A stretch of DNA of 31,491 bases from Oscillospiraceae bacterium (lineage in GTDB: Bacteria; Bacillota; Clostridia; Oscillospirales; Acutalibacteraceae): positions 1 through 31,491 of the forward strand of contig JAFLUO010000006.1 in NCBI GenBank assembly GCA_022508705.1. The letters are read 5' to 3'. The notes beneath the pieces are model-generated. The model saw nothing but the letters and a program-made list of their open reading frames with translations. It did no database searches and had not been told where the DNA came from. The translations under genes and the position numbers were made by a program. Shown piece after piece: positions 24,490 through 31,491 of this stretch (positions are counted from its first letter, which is position 1; every line of letters starts with the position of its first letter).

Positions 24490-25380
24490 TTATACTAAAG
24501 CGTACTTTTTAAGAATTGAGCAAAGCTTTTCCGTTTTCGCATCATCCATTTCGCAAAGAGGTAAACGAAGTGGACCTACATCCATTCCCATCATGTTCAT
24601 AGCAACCTTAACAGGGATTGGGTTCACATCCATAAACATAGCGTTGCAAAGCTCTAAGTATTTGAGCTGTAGTTCTGCACTTTCACGGCATTTACCCTCA
24701 AGATAAAGAGAGGGGATATCGTGAGCAATTTTCGGGCAAATATTGGAAAGAACTGAAATAACACCTTTTCCGCCCAAAGACATAATCGGAACGATTTGGT
24801 CATCGTTGCCTGAATAAACATCTAATTTATCACCGCAAAGAGCAATTGTCTGTGCAATCTGTGAAAGATTTCCCGATGCTTCCTTTGCGCCGATAATATT
24901 TTTATGTTCAGCGAGCTCAGCATAAGTTTCTGGAAGAAGATTAACACCCGTTCTGCTCGGAACATTGTAAATGATAATCGGAGAAGAAACTCTGTCTGCA
25001 ATGTAGTTGTAATGCTTTACAAGTCCTTTTTGAGATGCTTTGTTATAGTAGGGGGTAACGATTAACAGTCCGTCTGCTCCTGCCTTTTCTGCATCGTTTG
25101 AAAGTTCAACTGCATAAGCTGTTTCATTACTGCCTGTGCCTGCAATAACGGGTATTCTGTGATTTACTACGTCAACAGTATATTTAATAACATCTAAATG
25201 CTCTTTGTGACTCAAAGTAGCGCTTTCGCCCGTAGTTCCGCAAATAACTATAGCGTCTGTTGAATTTGCGATTTGATCTTCCAGAATTTTTGCAAGACAT
25301 TCGTAATTTACACTGCCGTCCTCATGAAAAGGGGTAATAATTGCAACGCCTGAACCGGTAAAAATAGGATTAGTACTCAT
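24490..25380 (-). CDS. dapA: 4-hydroxy-tetrahydrodipicolinate synthase
   Basis: DapA condenses pyruvate with aspartate semialdehyde, the committed step towards diaminopimelate and lysine. The product has 296 residues. Motifs: GTTGESATLS (48-57), YYNKASQKG (111-119), YNVPSRTG with catalytic Tyr138, and the Schiff-base lysine Lys166 in IIGAKEASGN. AGGAGA lies seven bases before ATG 25380. It lies 11 bases downstream of asd, which supplies its substrate. Confidence 0.97.
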   Translation of the reverse strand: MSTNPIFTGSGVAIITPFHEDGSVNYECLAKILEDQIANSTDAIVICGTTGESATLSHKEHLDVIKYTVDVVNHRIPVIAGTGSNETAYAVELSNDAEKAGADGLLIVTPYYNKASQKGLVKHYNYIADRVSSPIIIYNVPSRTGVNLLPETYAELAEHKNIIGAKEASGNLSQIAQTIALCGDKLDVYSGNDDQIVPIMSLGGKGVISVLSNICPKIAHDIPSLYLEGKCRESAELQLKYLELCNAMFMDVNPIPVKVAMNMMGMDVGPLRLPLCEMDDAKTEKLCSILKKYALV

Positions 25381-25391
25381 AATTTTCTCCT

Positions 25392-26477
25392 TTAGTCAAG
25401 ATAGCCTTCTGCTGCCAAAAGCTCAGCCATAAGAACTGCGCCGCCTGCAGCGCCACGAAGTGTGTTATGTGAAAGAGCAACAAATTTATAATCATACTGA
25501 GTATCTTCACGAAGTCTGCCTATCGAAATTGCCATTCCGCCTTCAAGGTCACGGTGTACCTTTGTCTGCGGGTAATTGTCTTCTTCAAAATAATTAAGGA
25601 ACTGCTTCGGGGCAGACGGAAGCTCTAACTCCTGTGCTCTGCCTTTGTAATTTTTCCAAACATTTAATATTTCCTCTTTAGACGGTTTATTTTCAAATCT
25701 AACGAAAGCCGCTGCCATGTGACCGTTAGAAACGGGAACACGAATGCACTGAGCTGTAAAATTAGGTCTTTCTGAGTCAACAATTTCATCGCTGTTAATT
25801 TCGCCCCAGATTTTAAGTGGTTCTTTTTCGCTTTTTTCCTCTTCGCCGCCAATGAAAGGAATAACGTTATCAACCATTTCAGGCCATGTTTCAAACGTTT
25901 TTCCTGCACCTGAAATTGCCTGATAAGTACACACAAGAACGTCTTTTACTTTATAGCCTGCCTTATCAAGAGGGAAAAGAGCGGGAACATAGCCTTGAAG
26001 TGAGCAGTTAGGTTTAACGGCAATAAATCCGCGCTTTGTTCCGAGACGCTTACGCTGTGCTGGAATAATCTCAGCATGTTTATCGTTAAGTTCAGGAAGA
26101 ATCATGGGAACATCTGGAGTATGCCTATGAGCGCTGTTGTTAGATACCACTGGGCATTCAGCCTTGGCATAAGCCTCTTCCAATGCTTTAATTTCATCCT
26201 TTTTCATATCAACTGCGCAGAATACAAAATCAACTGCTGAGGCAATTTCTTCAATATCTTCAGTAGCGTTTTTAACGATAATGTCTTTCATTGTTTCGGG
26301 AATATCAACATCCATACACCATTTACTGCCAACAGCATCCTCGTATTTTTTACCGGCTGAACGGGGACTTGCGGCAAGAACGGTTACGTTAAACCATGGA
26401 TGATTATCCAAAATGGTCATAAAACGCTGTCCGACCATGCCCGTAGCGCCGATAATTCCCACATTAAACTTTTTCAC
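25392..26477 (-). CDS. asd: Aspartate-semialdehyde dehydrogenase (archaeal/fungal-type family)
   Basis: Asd reduces aspartyl phosphate to aspartate semialdehyde with NADPH. The 361-residue product begins KFNVGIIGATGMVGQRF, the NADP-binding loop, and has the catalytic cysteine at about residue 158 in KPNCSLQGY, a following ISGAGKTFETWPEM segment and a RVPVSNGH motif. The pattern and length match the branch of the family first described in archaea and fungi more than the E. coli type. The start is GTG at 26477: GGAGGT is 8 bases upstream of it but only 2 bases from the TTG at 26483, which is therefore rejected. It is the first gene of the lysine-riboswitch operon. Confidence 0.95.
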   Translation of the reverse strand: MKKFNVGIIGATGMVGQRFMTILDNHPWFNVTVLAASPRSAGKKYEDAVGSKWCMDVDIPETMKDIIVKNATEDIEEIASAVDFVFCAVDMKKDEIKALEEAYAKAECPVVSNNSAHRHTPDVPMILPELNDKHAEIIPAQRKRLGTKRGFIAVKPNCSLQGYVPALFPLDKAGYKVKDVLVCTYQAISGAGKTFETWPEMVDNVIPFIGGEEEKSEKEPLKIWGEINSDEIVDSERPNFTAQCIRVPVSNGHMAAAFVRFENKPSKEEILNVWKNYKGRAQELELPSAPKQFLNYFEEDNYPQTKVHRDLEGGMAISIGRLREDTQYDYKFVALSHNTLRGAAGGAVLMAELLAAEGYLD

Positions 26478-26518
26478 TTGCAATTACCTCCAAAAAATGA
26501 TATCCTATCATTTGTATT

Positions 26519-26552
26519 AAAAAATCAGTAATGATATGTCATCATTACTGAT
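26519..26552 (-). terminator. Lysine-riboswitch regulated terminator before asd
   Basis: On the minus strand, a perfect 12-bp stem (ATCAGTAATGAT/ATCATTACTGAT) with a 5-base loop is followed by T6. It lies between the lysine aptamer and asd, so it ends transcription when lysine is bound. Confidence 0.92.
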
Positions 26553-26746
26553 AAAGTTTGGTATTATTTTAATCAATAATACGAAAGCACTCCATCAAAT
26601 GATGACAGTCACATTACTGTTAATAATGCAACCAGCTTTTGAGCATTCAGGCGAACAAAAGCTTCGGCAACAAATCCTTTTTGTCCGTTGTCACAAACCC
26701 CTGAAGGCCTCAAACGGCATACTGATATTTATTGCGCCTCAATCGT
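26524..26746 (-). promoter_or_regulatory. Lysine riboswitch (L box) of the asd-dapA-dapB operon
   Basis: Reading the minus strand, conserved L-box elements occur in order: GATTGAGGCGCAA, TATCAGTA, CTTCAGGGG, AAAAAGGATTTGTTGCCGAAGC, GGTTGCATT, GACTGTCAT and GGAGTGCTTTCG. A P4-like stem AGCTTTTG/CAAAAGCT is perfect. The aptamer spans about 26746-26581; the expression platform holds an 8-bp hairpin (26582-26561) and the terminator. A 10-base aptamer segment (26607-26598) is perfectly complementary to part of the terminator (26546-26537), a candidate antiterminator. Together with the downstream lysine genes this identifies the ligand as lysine. Confidence 0.95.
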
Positions 26747-26752
26747 GATAAT

Positions 26753-26781
26753 ATAATAACATTTTACTATCTTTGTGTCAA
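26753..26781 (-). promoter_or_regulatory. Sigma-A promoter of the lysine operon
   Basis: On the minus strand TTGACA (26781-26776) is followed by a 17-base spacer and TATTAT (26758-26753). The start near 26746 falls at the beginning of the riboswitch aptamer. Confidence 0.85.
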
Positions 26782-26801
26782 ACATTTTTAGCATTTTTAT
26801 C
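26773..26801 (+). promoter_or_regulatory. Weak candidate promoter of queA
   Basis: TTGTGT (26773-26778) and TTTATC (26796-26801), 17 bases apart, upstream of queA. It would overlap the -35 of the divergent lysine promoter. The match is poor and this is a tentative call. Confidence 0.3.
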
Positions 26802-26821
26802 AACTTAACGGAGAATTACAT

Positions 26822-27850
26822 ATGAAAAAGTCTGATTTTTATTATGATTTACCAAAAGAACTGATTGCTCAAACGCCGCTTATGCAAAGAGACGGCTCCA
26901 AAATGATGGTAATTAACAGAAAAAGCGGTGAAATATACCATAAGCATTTTTATGATATAGTTGATTATTTAAATTCAGGCGACTGCCTTGTGCTTAATAA
27001 TACCCGTGTTCTTCCTGCGAGAATTTACGGAGTAAAAAAAGATACGGGAGCAAATGTTGAATTTCTTCTGCTTAATAATTTAGGAAACGACGAATGGGAA
27101 ACGATAGCAGGACCCGGTAAAAAGGCAAAAGAAGGCACTGAGTTTACCTTCGGGGACGGAATTCTTAGATGTAAGGTGCTAAAGGTTCTCACAAACGGCA
27201 ATAGAATTGCAAAATTCTCTTATGACGGCTCCAATATTTACGAGGTTCTTGATAAAATAGGCGAAATGCCTCTTCCGCATTACATTACCGAGGAACTTCA
27301 AGACAAAGAACGTTACCAAACCGTATATTCAAAAGAGCTGGGCTCTGCTGCGGCACCTACCGCAGGACTTCATTTTACAGAAGATTTGCTTATAAAGCTC
27401 ACTGATAAAGGGGTAAAAGTTTGCTATGTTACATTACATGTCGGCATAGGCACATTCAGACCTGTTAAAGCAGACAATATTGAAGACCACGAAATGCATT
27501 CAGAGCATTACCAAATTCCGAAAGAAACTGCTGAAATAATCAATGAAACCAAGAAAAAGGGCGGAAGAGTAATTGCCGTGGGAACAACCTGCTGCCGAAC
27601 TCTTGAAAGTGTTATGAGTACACAAGATGAAATGAAAGCGTTTGACGATTGGACAAACATATTTATTTATCCGGGTTACAAGTTCAAGTGTATAGATGCA
27701 CTTATCACTAATTTCCATTTACCTGAAAGCACTCTTATTATGCTCGTTTCAGCATTTTATAACAGAGAAAAGGTTCTTGAAGCATATAAAACGGCTGTCG
27801 AAAATAAATACAGATTTTTTAGCTTCGGGGATGCAATGTTTATAGAGTAG
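26822..27850 (+). CDS. queA: S-adenosylmethionine:tRNA ribosyltransferase-isomerase
   Basis: QueA transfers and rearranges the ribosyl moiety of SAM onto preQ1 in tRNA, giving epoxyqueuosine. The 342-residue product is full length and shows family blocks: FYYDLPKELIAQTP at the start, LVLNNTRVLPARI, AAPTAGLHFT, VTLHVGIGTFRPV, and the C-terminal NFHLPESTLIMLVSAF. CGGAG lies 8 bases before ATG 26822. It is followed by a metallophosphoesterase gene and then tgt, which inserts the preQ1 base that QueA acts on. Confidence 0.97.
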   Translation: MKKSDFYYDLPKELIAQTPLMQRDGSKMMVINRKSGEIYHKHFYDIVDYLNSGDCLVLNNTRVLPARIYGVKKDTGANVEFLLLNNLGNDEWETIAGPGKKAKEGTEFTFGDGILRCKVLKVLTNGNRIAKFSYDGSNIYEVLDKIGEMPLPHYITEELQDKERYQTVYSKELGSAAAPTAGLHFTEDLLIKLTDKGVKVCYVTLHVGIGTFRPVKADNIEDHEMHSEHYQIPKETAEIINETKKKGGRVIAVGTTCCRTLESVMSTQDEMKAFDDWTNIFIYPGYKFKCIDALITNFHLPESTLIMLVSAFYNREKVLEAYKTAVENKYRFFSFGDAMFIE

Positions 27851-27881
27851 GAATTATTAGTTTGCTAAAAGGGGGTATTCT

Positions 27882-28745
27882 GTGAAAAGAATTGTTGTGA
27901 TTTCTGATATTCATTCAAATTACGCCGCTTTTGAATCTGCTTTTAATACTGTCGAAAAAATAAATCCTGACGGTATTATTTTTCTCGGCGATTATGTGAC
28001 AGACTTTCCGTATCCGCAAAGGACTATGGATATTTTATATAAATGTAAAACGGCATATAAATGTTGGTTTTTAAGAGGTAATCGGGAAGATTACTTATTG
28101 CAACACCATAAAAATTCAGATGACGGTTGGTGTCACAGTTCAAGTGTCGGTTCGCTACTTTATACATATGAAAATTTAGCGGAAAATGATCTTGATTTTT
28201 TCAGCAATATGCCAATTTGTTTAGAAATTAGAGTAGGCGGTACTCCGATTATAACCGCTTGCCACGGCTCGCCTAAAAGTACTACGGAAAATATGTTACT
28301 GAATTCGTCAGTTTATATCGACTATGCTAAAAATCTTAAAGGAAATATCTTGTTGTGCGGTCATACGCATCACAGAAAAATCGTTTCTGCGGAAGATAAA
28401 CAAATTGTTTTCTGCCCGAGTTTGGGATTACCTCAAGACGGTGAAGAGTACGGACATACTTGGATTACTCTTTTAACTTCAACGGAAAACACATGGAAAA
28501 CAGAATTTATTGATATAAAATATGATGCAGACACTTTAATTGATGATTACAGAAAAAGCGATTTAATAAAATATGCACCGATCTTTTCTGAATGTATAAT
28601 AAAAAGCTTGGAACTGCACGGCGATCTTGCATACGAATGCGTTGTTTTAGCTTGGGATTATGCAAAAAAGGACAATTTTGCAGGCGGAAGAATTTTACCT
28701 GAAAAATATTGGATAAAAGCGGCTAAGGATCTAAAAATCATATAA
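27882..28745 (+). CDS. Calcineurin-like metallophosphoesterase of unknown substrate
   Basis: A 287-residue protein. Residues 1 to about 185 form a metallophosphoesterase domain of the YfcE/Metallophos_2 kind: DIH (Asp9, His11), GD at 36-37, GNRE (66-69), a lone His128 in ACHGS, and GHTHH (His161, His163). The third motif is GNRE instead of GN[HC][DE]: the asparagine is kept but the usual His/Cys is Arg. About 90 C-terminal residues form an extra mostly helical domain. The start is GTG 27882 with GGGGG upstream. It sits between queA and tgt with short gaps (31 and 17 bases) and is likely co-transcribed, but a role in queuosine metabolism is not shown. Confidence 0.82.
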   Translation: MKRIVVISDIHSNYAAFESAFNTVEKINPDGIIFLGDYVTDFPYPQRTMDILYKCKTAYKCWFLRGNREDYLLQHHKNSDDGWCHSSSVGSLLYTYENLAENDLDFFSNMPICLEIRVGGTPIITACHGSPKSTTENMLLNSSVYIDYAKNLKGNILLCGHTHHRKIVSAEDKQIVFCPSLGLPQDGEEYGHTWITLLTSTENTWKTEFIDIKYDADTLIDDYRKSDLIKYAPIFSECIIKSLELHGDLAYECVVLAWDYAKKDNFAGGRILPEKYWIKAAKDLKII

Positions 28746-28762
28746 AAAATACAGGAGAAATT

Positions 28763-29896
28763 ATGTACAAATTATTAAAACAAGATGGAGCAGCAAGGAG
28801 AGGCGAATTTGAAACCGTTCACGGAACGGTACAAACCCCTGCCTTTATGAATGTTGCAACACAAGGCGCAATTAAAGGTGGTGTTTCTGCCCTTGATTTA
28901 AAGGAAAATCTCAAAACGCAGGTAATGCTTTGTAATACATATCATCTGCATTTGCGCCCGACAGACACTCGTGTTAAGGAACTCGGTGGACTCCACAAAA
29001 TGACAGGATGGAACGGTCCTATTTTAACCGACAGCGGCGGATTTCAGGTTTTTTCGCTGGCATCTCTCAGAAAAATAAAAGAGGAGGGCGTACATTTCCA
29101 ATCGCACATTGACGGTCACCATATATTCATGGGACCTGAGGAAAGCATGCAAATTCAGTCGAACCTCGGCTCAACTATTGCAATGGCATTTGACGAATGC
29201 GTTGAAAATCCTGCGCCGTATGATTACGCTAAAAAATCATGTGAGAGAACAACTCGCTGGCTTATTCGCTGCAAAAAAGAAATGACAAGGCTTAACTCTC
29301 TTCCTAACACAATAAATAAAAATCAGCTTTTATTTGGGATAAACCAAGGATGTACTTATGATGATTTAAGAATAGAGCACATGAAAGAAATTGCGGCCTT
29401 AGATTTAGACGGTTACGCAATCGGAGGGCTTGCTGTCGGCGAGCCTAAAGAAGAAATGTACAGAATAATTTCTGCTGTTGAGCCGTTTATGCCGAAGGAC
29501 AAACCCCGTTATCTTATGGGAGTCGGCACCCCGGGAAATATTCTTGAGGGTGTTCGCCGTGGAATTGACATTTTCGACTGCGTAATGCCTTCACGCAATG
29601 CCCGTCACGGCCATTTATTCACGGACAGCGGAATTATAAATATGAATAACAAAAAATATGAAAATGACATGTCACCGATTGATCCGGAATGCGATTGCCC
29701 TGCATGCAAAAATTTCTCCCGCGCATATATTCATCATTTGATTAAGGCCAAAGAAATGCTTGCGGCAAGACTGTGCGTAATGCATAATTTGTATTTTTAT
29801 AATTCGCTTATGGAAAAGATAAGAAACGCTCTTGATGCAGGTACATTTGAAGATTTTTATCAAAAATATGTAGATAGGCTCGATACGAGAATATAA
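28763..29896 (+). CDS. tgt: tRNA-guanine (preQ1) transglycosylase
   Basis: Tgt exchanges guanine-34 of GUN-anticodon tRNAs for preQ1, the step before QueA. The 377-residue product has LTDSGGFQVFSL with the general-base Asp, GYAIGGLAVGEP, the nucleophile region IFDCVMPSRNARHG, and the zinc site CDCPACKNF followed by a His in RLCVMHNLYF. AGGAGA lies 7 bases before ATG 28763. It ends about 75 bases before the yajC promoter region. Confidence 0.97.
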   Translation: MYKLLKQDGAARRGEFETVHGTVQTPAFMNVATQGAIKGGVSALDLKENLKTQVMLCNTYHLHLRPTDTRVKELGGLHKMTGWNGPILTDSGGFQVFSLASLRKIKEEGVHFQSHIDGHHIFMGPEESMQIQSNLGSTIAMAFDECVENPAPYDYAKKSCERTTRWLIRCKKEMTRLNSLPNTINKNQLLFGINQGCTYDDLRIEHMKEIAALDLDGYAIGGLAVGEPKEEMYRIISAVEPFMPKDKPRYLMGVGTPGNILEGVRRGIDIFDCVMPSRNARHGHLFTDSGIINMNNKKYENDMSPIDPECDCPACKNFSRAYIHHLIKAKEMLAARLCVMHNLYFYNSLMEKIRNALDAGTFEDFYQKYVDRLDTRI

Positions 29897-29910
29897 ATTT
29901 CAAAAAACTG

Positions 29911-29939
29911 TTGCAAAAGACTTAGTCTTTTTGTATAAT
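29911..29939 (+). promoter_or_regulatory. Sigma-A promoter of yajC with inverted repeat in the spacer
   Basis: TTGCAA (29911-29916) and TATAAT (29934-29939) have a 17-base spacer. The spacer is largely an inverted repeat, AAAAGAC (29915-29921) and GTCTTTT (29925-29931) with a 3-base loop, followed by one further T. That could be a weak tgt terminator or an operator. Confidence 0.8.
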
Positions 29940-29970
29940 ATAGGTGAAATTTTTCTTACGGAGGAAAACA

Positions 29971-30387
29971 ATGAATATTTTTATGACTTTAGCCGCTGCT
30001 GCATCCGCAGGTGGCGGACTCGGCGGTTCAACCGGTATGATTATAATGATGGTTGCGCTTTTCGGTGCAATGTATTTCTTCACAATCAGACCGCAGAAAA
30101 AACAGCAAAAAAGAGAGCAGGAGCTTCGTGATAACACTCAGGTTGGTGATGAAATCACAACAATAGGCGGTATTTGCGGCAAAGTTGTTGCCATTAAGGA
30201 CGATACTGTTACAATCGAAACAGGCTCCGACAGAACAAAAATTAAATTCAAAAAGTTTGCTATCGGCACAAATATCACTGCTAATGAGAAAATGCAGGCT
30301 GAGCGTGAGGCCGCAAGAGCTGCCGCACAGTCTAAAAAAGAAAAGAAAACAAAAGACAGTGTTGACGACAGACCGAAAGACGAATAA
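29971..30387 (+). CDS. yajC: Preprotein translocase subunit YajC
   Basis: YajC accompanies SecDF in the Sec translocon. The 138-residue product has a short Ala/Gly-rich N-terminus, one membrane helix (about 23-41, GMIIMMVALFGAMYFFTI), then the signature RPQKKQQKR and the conserved domain VGDEITTIGGICGKVVAIKDDTVTIE, with a charged Lys/Glu-rich tail. ATG 29971 is set by CGGAGG at 29959-29964; an in-frame upstream ATG (29944) lies before that site and is rejected. In many genomes yajC is next to tgt, as here. Confidence 0.96.
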   Translation: MNIFMTLAAAASAGGGLGGSTGMIIMMVALFGAMYFFTIRPQKKQQKREQELRDNTQVGDEITTIGGICGKVVAIKDDTVTIETGSDRTKIKFKKFAIGTNITANEKMQAEREAARAAAQSKKEKKTKDSVDDRPKDE

Positions 30388-30409
30388 TATCTGTAATATT
30401 TATATTTTT

Positions 30410-30447
30410 TCCCTCATATTCTTTTGTAGAATGTGAGGGATTTTTTT
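30410..30447 (+). terminator. Rho-independent terminator after yajC
   Basis: A 13-bp stem (TCCCTCATATTCT with AGAATGTGAGGGA, one G-U pair) with a 5-base loop is followed by T7. The next gene's ATG starts directly after the T-run, and its likely ribosome binding site GAGGGA is the 3' arm of the stem. Confidence 0.95.
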
Positions 30448-30867
30448 ATGCGAAAAAGCAAAAGCAATAATACTAACATTAAAGCTAACTCAAGTCTTAT
30501 AAAAAATGCAGTCGGAATAACATTATCATCAGTAATATCTATAATAATTCTTGTTTTACTTACAGCATTAGTATCTTTATTTCTCTTAAAATCGGAAACT
30601 GTTTCGGAAAGCTACATAATGTATTTCTATTTTTGCTCTGCTGTATCCTCCTTTATAGGCGGATTTATATCCTCAAAAAGAACTACTTTTAAGGGCATAT
30701 TTTCAGGGTTGATTGCATCTGTAGCTTATAATTTTTTGCTTACAATAATTCTTCTTTTTGTGTCAGTTGGTCAAATAAGAGCCAATACAGGTATTCTTTA
30801 TCTGCTTTCAACAGTATTTTTTGTTTTGGGCGGAATAGTAGCTGCAAATACAAAAAGAAGAAAATAA
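30448..30867 (+). CDS. TIGR04086-family four-helix membrane protein
   Basis: A 139-residue protein with a basic, Asn/Ser-rich N-terminal tail and four membrane helices (about 22-47, 56-76, 82-106, 112-134), ending in KRRK. The layout, the GGFISSKRTTFKGIFSGL segment and the position after yajC match the clostridial TIGR04086 family, whose function is not established. ATG 30448 is 7 bases after GAGGGA (30435-30440). An in-frame GTG (30433) has no separate site. The gene has no promoter that I can see after the yajC terminator, so it may depend on readthrough or on a promoter within yajC. Confidence 0.75.
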   Translation: MRKSKSNNTNIKANSSLIKNAVGITLSSVISIIILVLLTALVSLFLLKSETVSESYIMYFYFCSAVSSFIGGFISSKRTTFKGIFSGLIASVAYNFLLTIILLFVSVGQIRANTGILYLLSTVFFVLGGIVAANTKRRK

Positions 30868-30888
30868 ATACAGTAAAGGTGGAAGTTT

Positions 30889-31491
30889 ATGAACAAGGTT
30901 ATTAGTTTAAAAGGATTAAGATTAAAAAGCAGAAGAAGTATTGTTTCTAAGCCCAAAAGAAATGTTGACGTCAAGCCGGATGTCAGCACCGGTAACATAT
31001 ACCGAATCGCCTTGTCTTTTGCGTGCATTTCTTCAGTCTTACTCGGAGCGCTTTTTTATTCAAAAATGGCACCCGCATGGATTGAACAGTATATAATAAA
31101 CGCAATAAAAGAATTACAAAGTACAAATTTTGCAGGCATTTTTAAGTATCTTTGCAGTATGGAGATAATTTTTGTAGTCACTTGCTTTATTTTTGGGACA
31201 AACCTTTTCGGAAATATTCTGATTTCCGTAGTACCGATTATTAAAACGTTTTTTGCAGGTTTTTTAGGAGCGTTAATGTACAATAAATATGAGCTTAACG
31301 GAGTTCTTTTTTCGCTTATATTCTTTGTACCGTATTTTTCGGTAACAAGCTCTGCATTGATCGCTTTAACAAAAGAAGGATTTACTATGAGCAGAAATCT
31401 CACACACTGTATTTTACAAAGAAAAACAACCAAAGACGGAGACCTTCAGTTGTTTTTAATAAGATTTCTGTTAATTACATTGTTTGATTTA
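30889..31491 (+). CDS. SpoIIM-like membrane protein, 5' part (continues past window)
   Basis: An open frame of at least 201 codons runs from ATG 30889 (AGGTGGAAG upstream) to the window end without a stop. The N-terminal ~35 residues are basic (LKGLRLKSRRS, SKPKR), followed by hydrophobic segments at about 40-58, 91-108, 110-129 and 138-158. The layout and the stretch GALMYNKYELNGVLFSLIFFVPYF resemble stage II sporulation protein M, in which a G-x-(K/N)-G-(V/I)-L-F-S-L motif precedes a proline. SpoIIM works with SpoIID and SpoIIP in engulfment. The similarity is by eye only; it could be another DUF95-type membrane protein. It lies 21 bases after the preceding gene, probably co-transcribed. 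Confidence 0.55.
   Translation, partial: MNKVISLKGLRLKSRRSIVSKPKRNVDVKPDVSTGNIYRIALSFACISSVLLGALFYSKMAPAWIEQYIINAIKELQSTNFAGIFKYLCSMEIIFVVTCFIFGTNLFGNILISVVPIIKTFFAGFLGALMYNKYELNGVLFSLIFFVPYFSVTSSALIALTKEGFTMSRNLTHCILQRKTTKDGDLQLFLIRFLLITLFDL

Noticed and set aside
26536..26748. 70-codon plus-strand open frame between asd and queA
   Set aside because: It is antisense to the lysine riboswitch and terminator, has no ribosome binding site and an unconvincing protein; the conserved RNA explains the sequence.
1..31491. Mobile elements, CRISPR arrays, toxin-antitoxin pairs, tRNA or rRNA genes
   Set aside because: I looked for terminal inverted repeats, repeated spacers, transposase or integrase motifs and tRNA-like cloverleaf ends; none was convincing. 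The short inverted repeats are terminators, riboswitch elements or promoter repeats.

Overview
This is an AT-rich window from a low-GC Gram-positive bacterium. It most likely comes from an endospore-forming anaerobe of class Clostridia, probably the Ruminococcaceae/Oscillospiraceae side. The evidence is a complete spoIIIAA-AH locus, a T-box leader, a lysine riboswitch, strong AGGAGG-type ribosome binding sites, frequent TTG/GTG starts, and the gene order nusB-xseAB-ispA-dxs-tlyA-nadK-argR-recN. I see no phage, insertion sequence, CRISPR array, tRNA or rRNA. The species assignment is inference.

Layout. (1) 1-3568: the 3' end of uvrB and all of uvrA (nucleotide excision repair), closed by a terminator shared with the convergent yfhO-type membrane protein gene (3586-6390, minus). 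(2) 6536-11122: the eight-gene spoIIIA operon, with heavily overlapped genes, encoding the mother-cell half of the SpoIIIA-SpoIIQ feeding channel. (3) 11144-20585: a housekeeping super-operon with its own promoter: nusB, a TsaD/Kae1 paralogue, xseA, xseB, ispA, dxs, tlyA, nadK, argR and recN. Most junctions overlap or have almost no spacer. (4) 20572-22168: tyrS under a tyrosine-specific T-box, with its promoter starting inside the end of recN. (5) 22182-23106 (minus): an ECF sigma factor followed by a small single-pass membrane protein that is probably its anti-sigma factor. (6) 23172-26781 (minus): a lysine/diaminopimelate operon, asd-dapA-dapB-tandem-ACT protein, under a lysine riboswitch. 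(7) 26822-29896: queA, a metallophosphoesterase and tgt; the two flanking genes act in queuosine tRNA modification. (8) 29911-31491: yajC (Sec translocase accessory), a four-helix TIGR04086-type membrane protein, and the start of a SpoIIM-like membrane protein cut by the window edge.

How the genes work together. The window is mostly core chromosome: repair (uvrBA, xseAB, recN), isoprenoid precursor and prenyl diphosphate synthesis (dxs, ispA), tRNA and rRNA modification (queA, tgt, tlyA), cofactor and amino-acid supply (nadK, dap operon, argR), and sporulation. Control is unusually visible at the RNA level. Tyrosine charging is read by the T-box. Lysine is read by the riboswitch, and possibly a second time by the stand-alone ACT protein encoded in the same operon.

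I found no clear undescribed multi-gene system. The observations most worth a second look are the TsaD/Kae1 paralogue lacking catalytic-site residues, the catalytic-domain-free tandem-ACT protein in the lysine operon, the promoter/attenuator-like leader of nusB, and a ribosome binding site buried in the yajC terminator stem.
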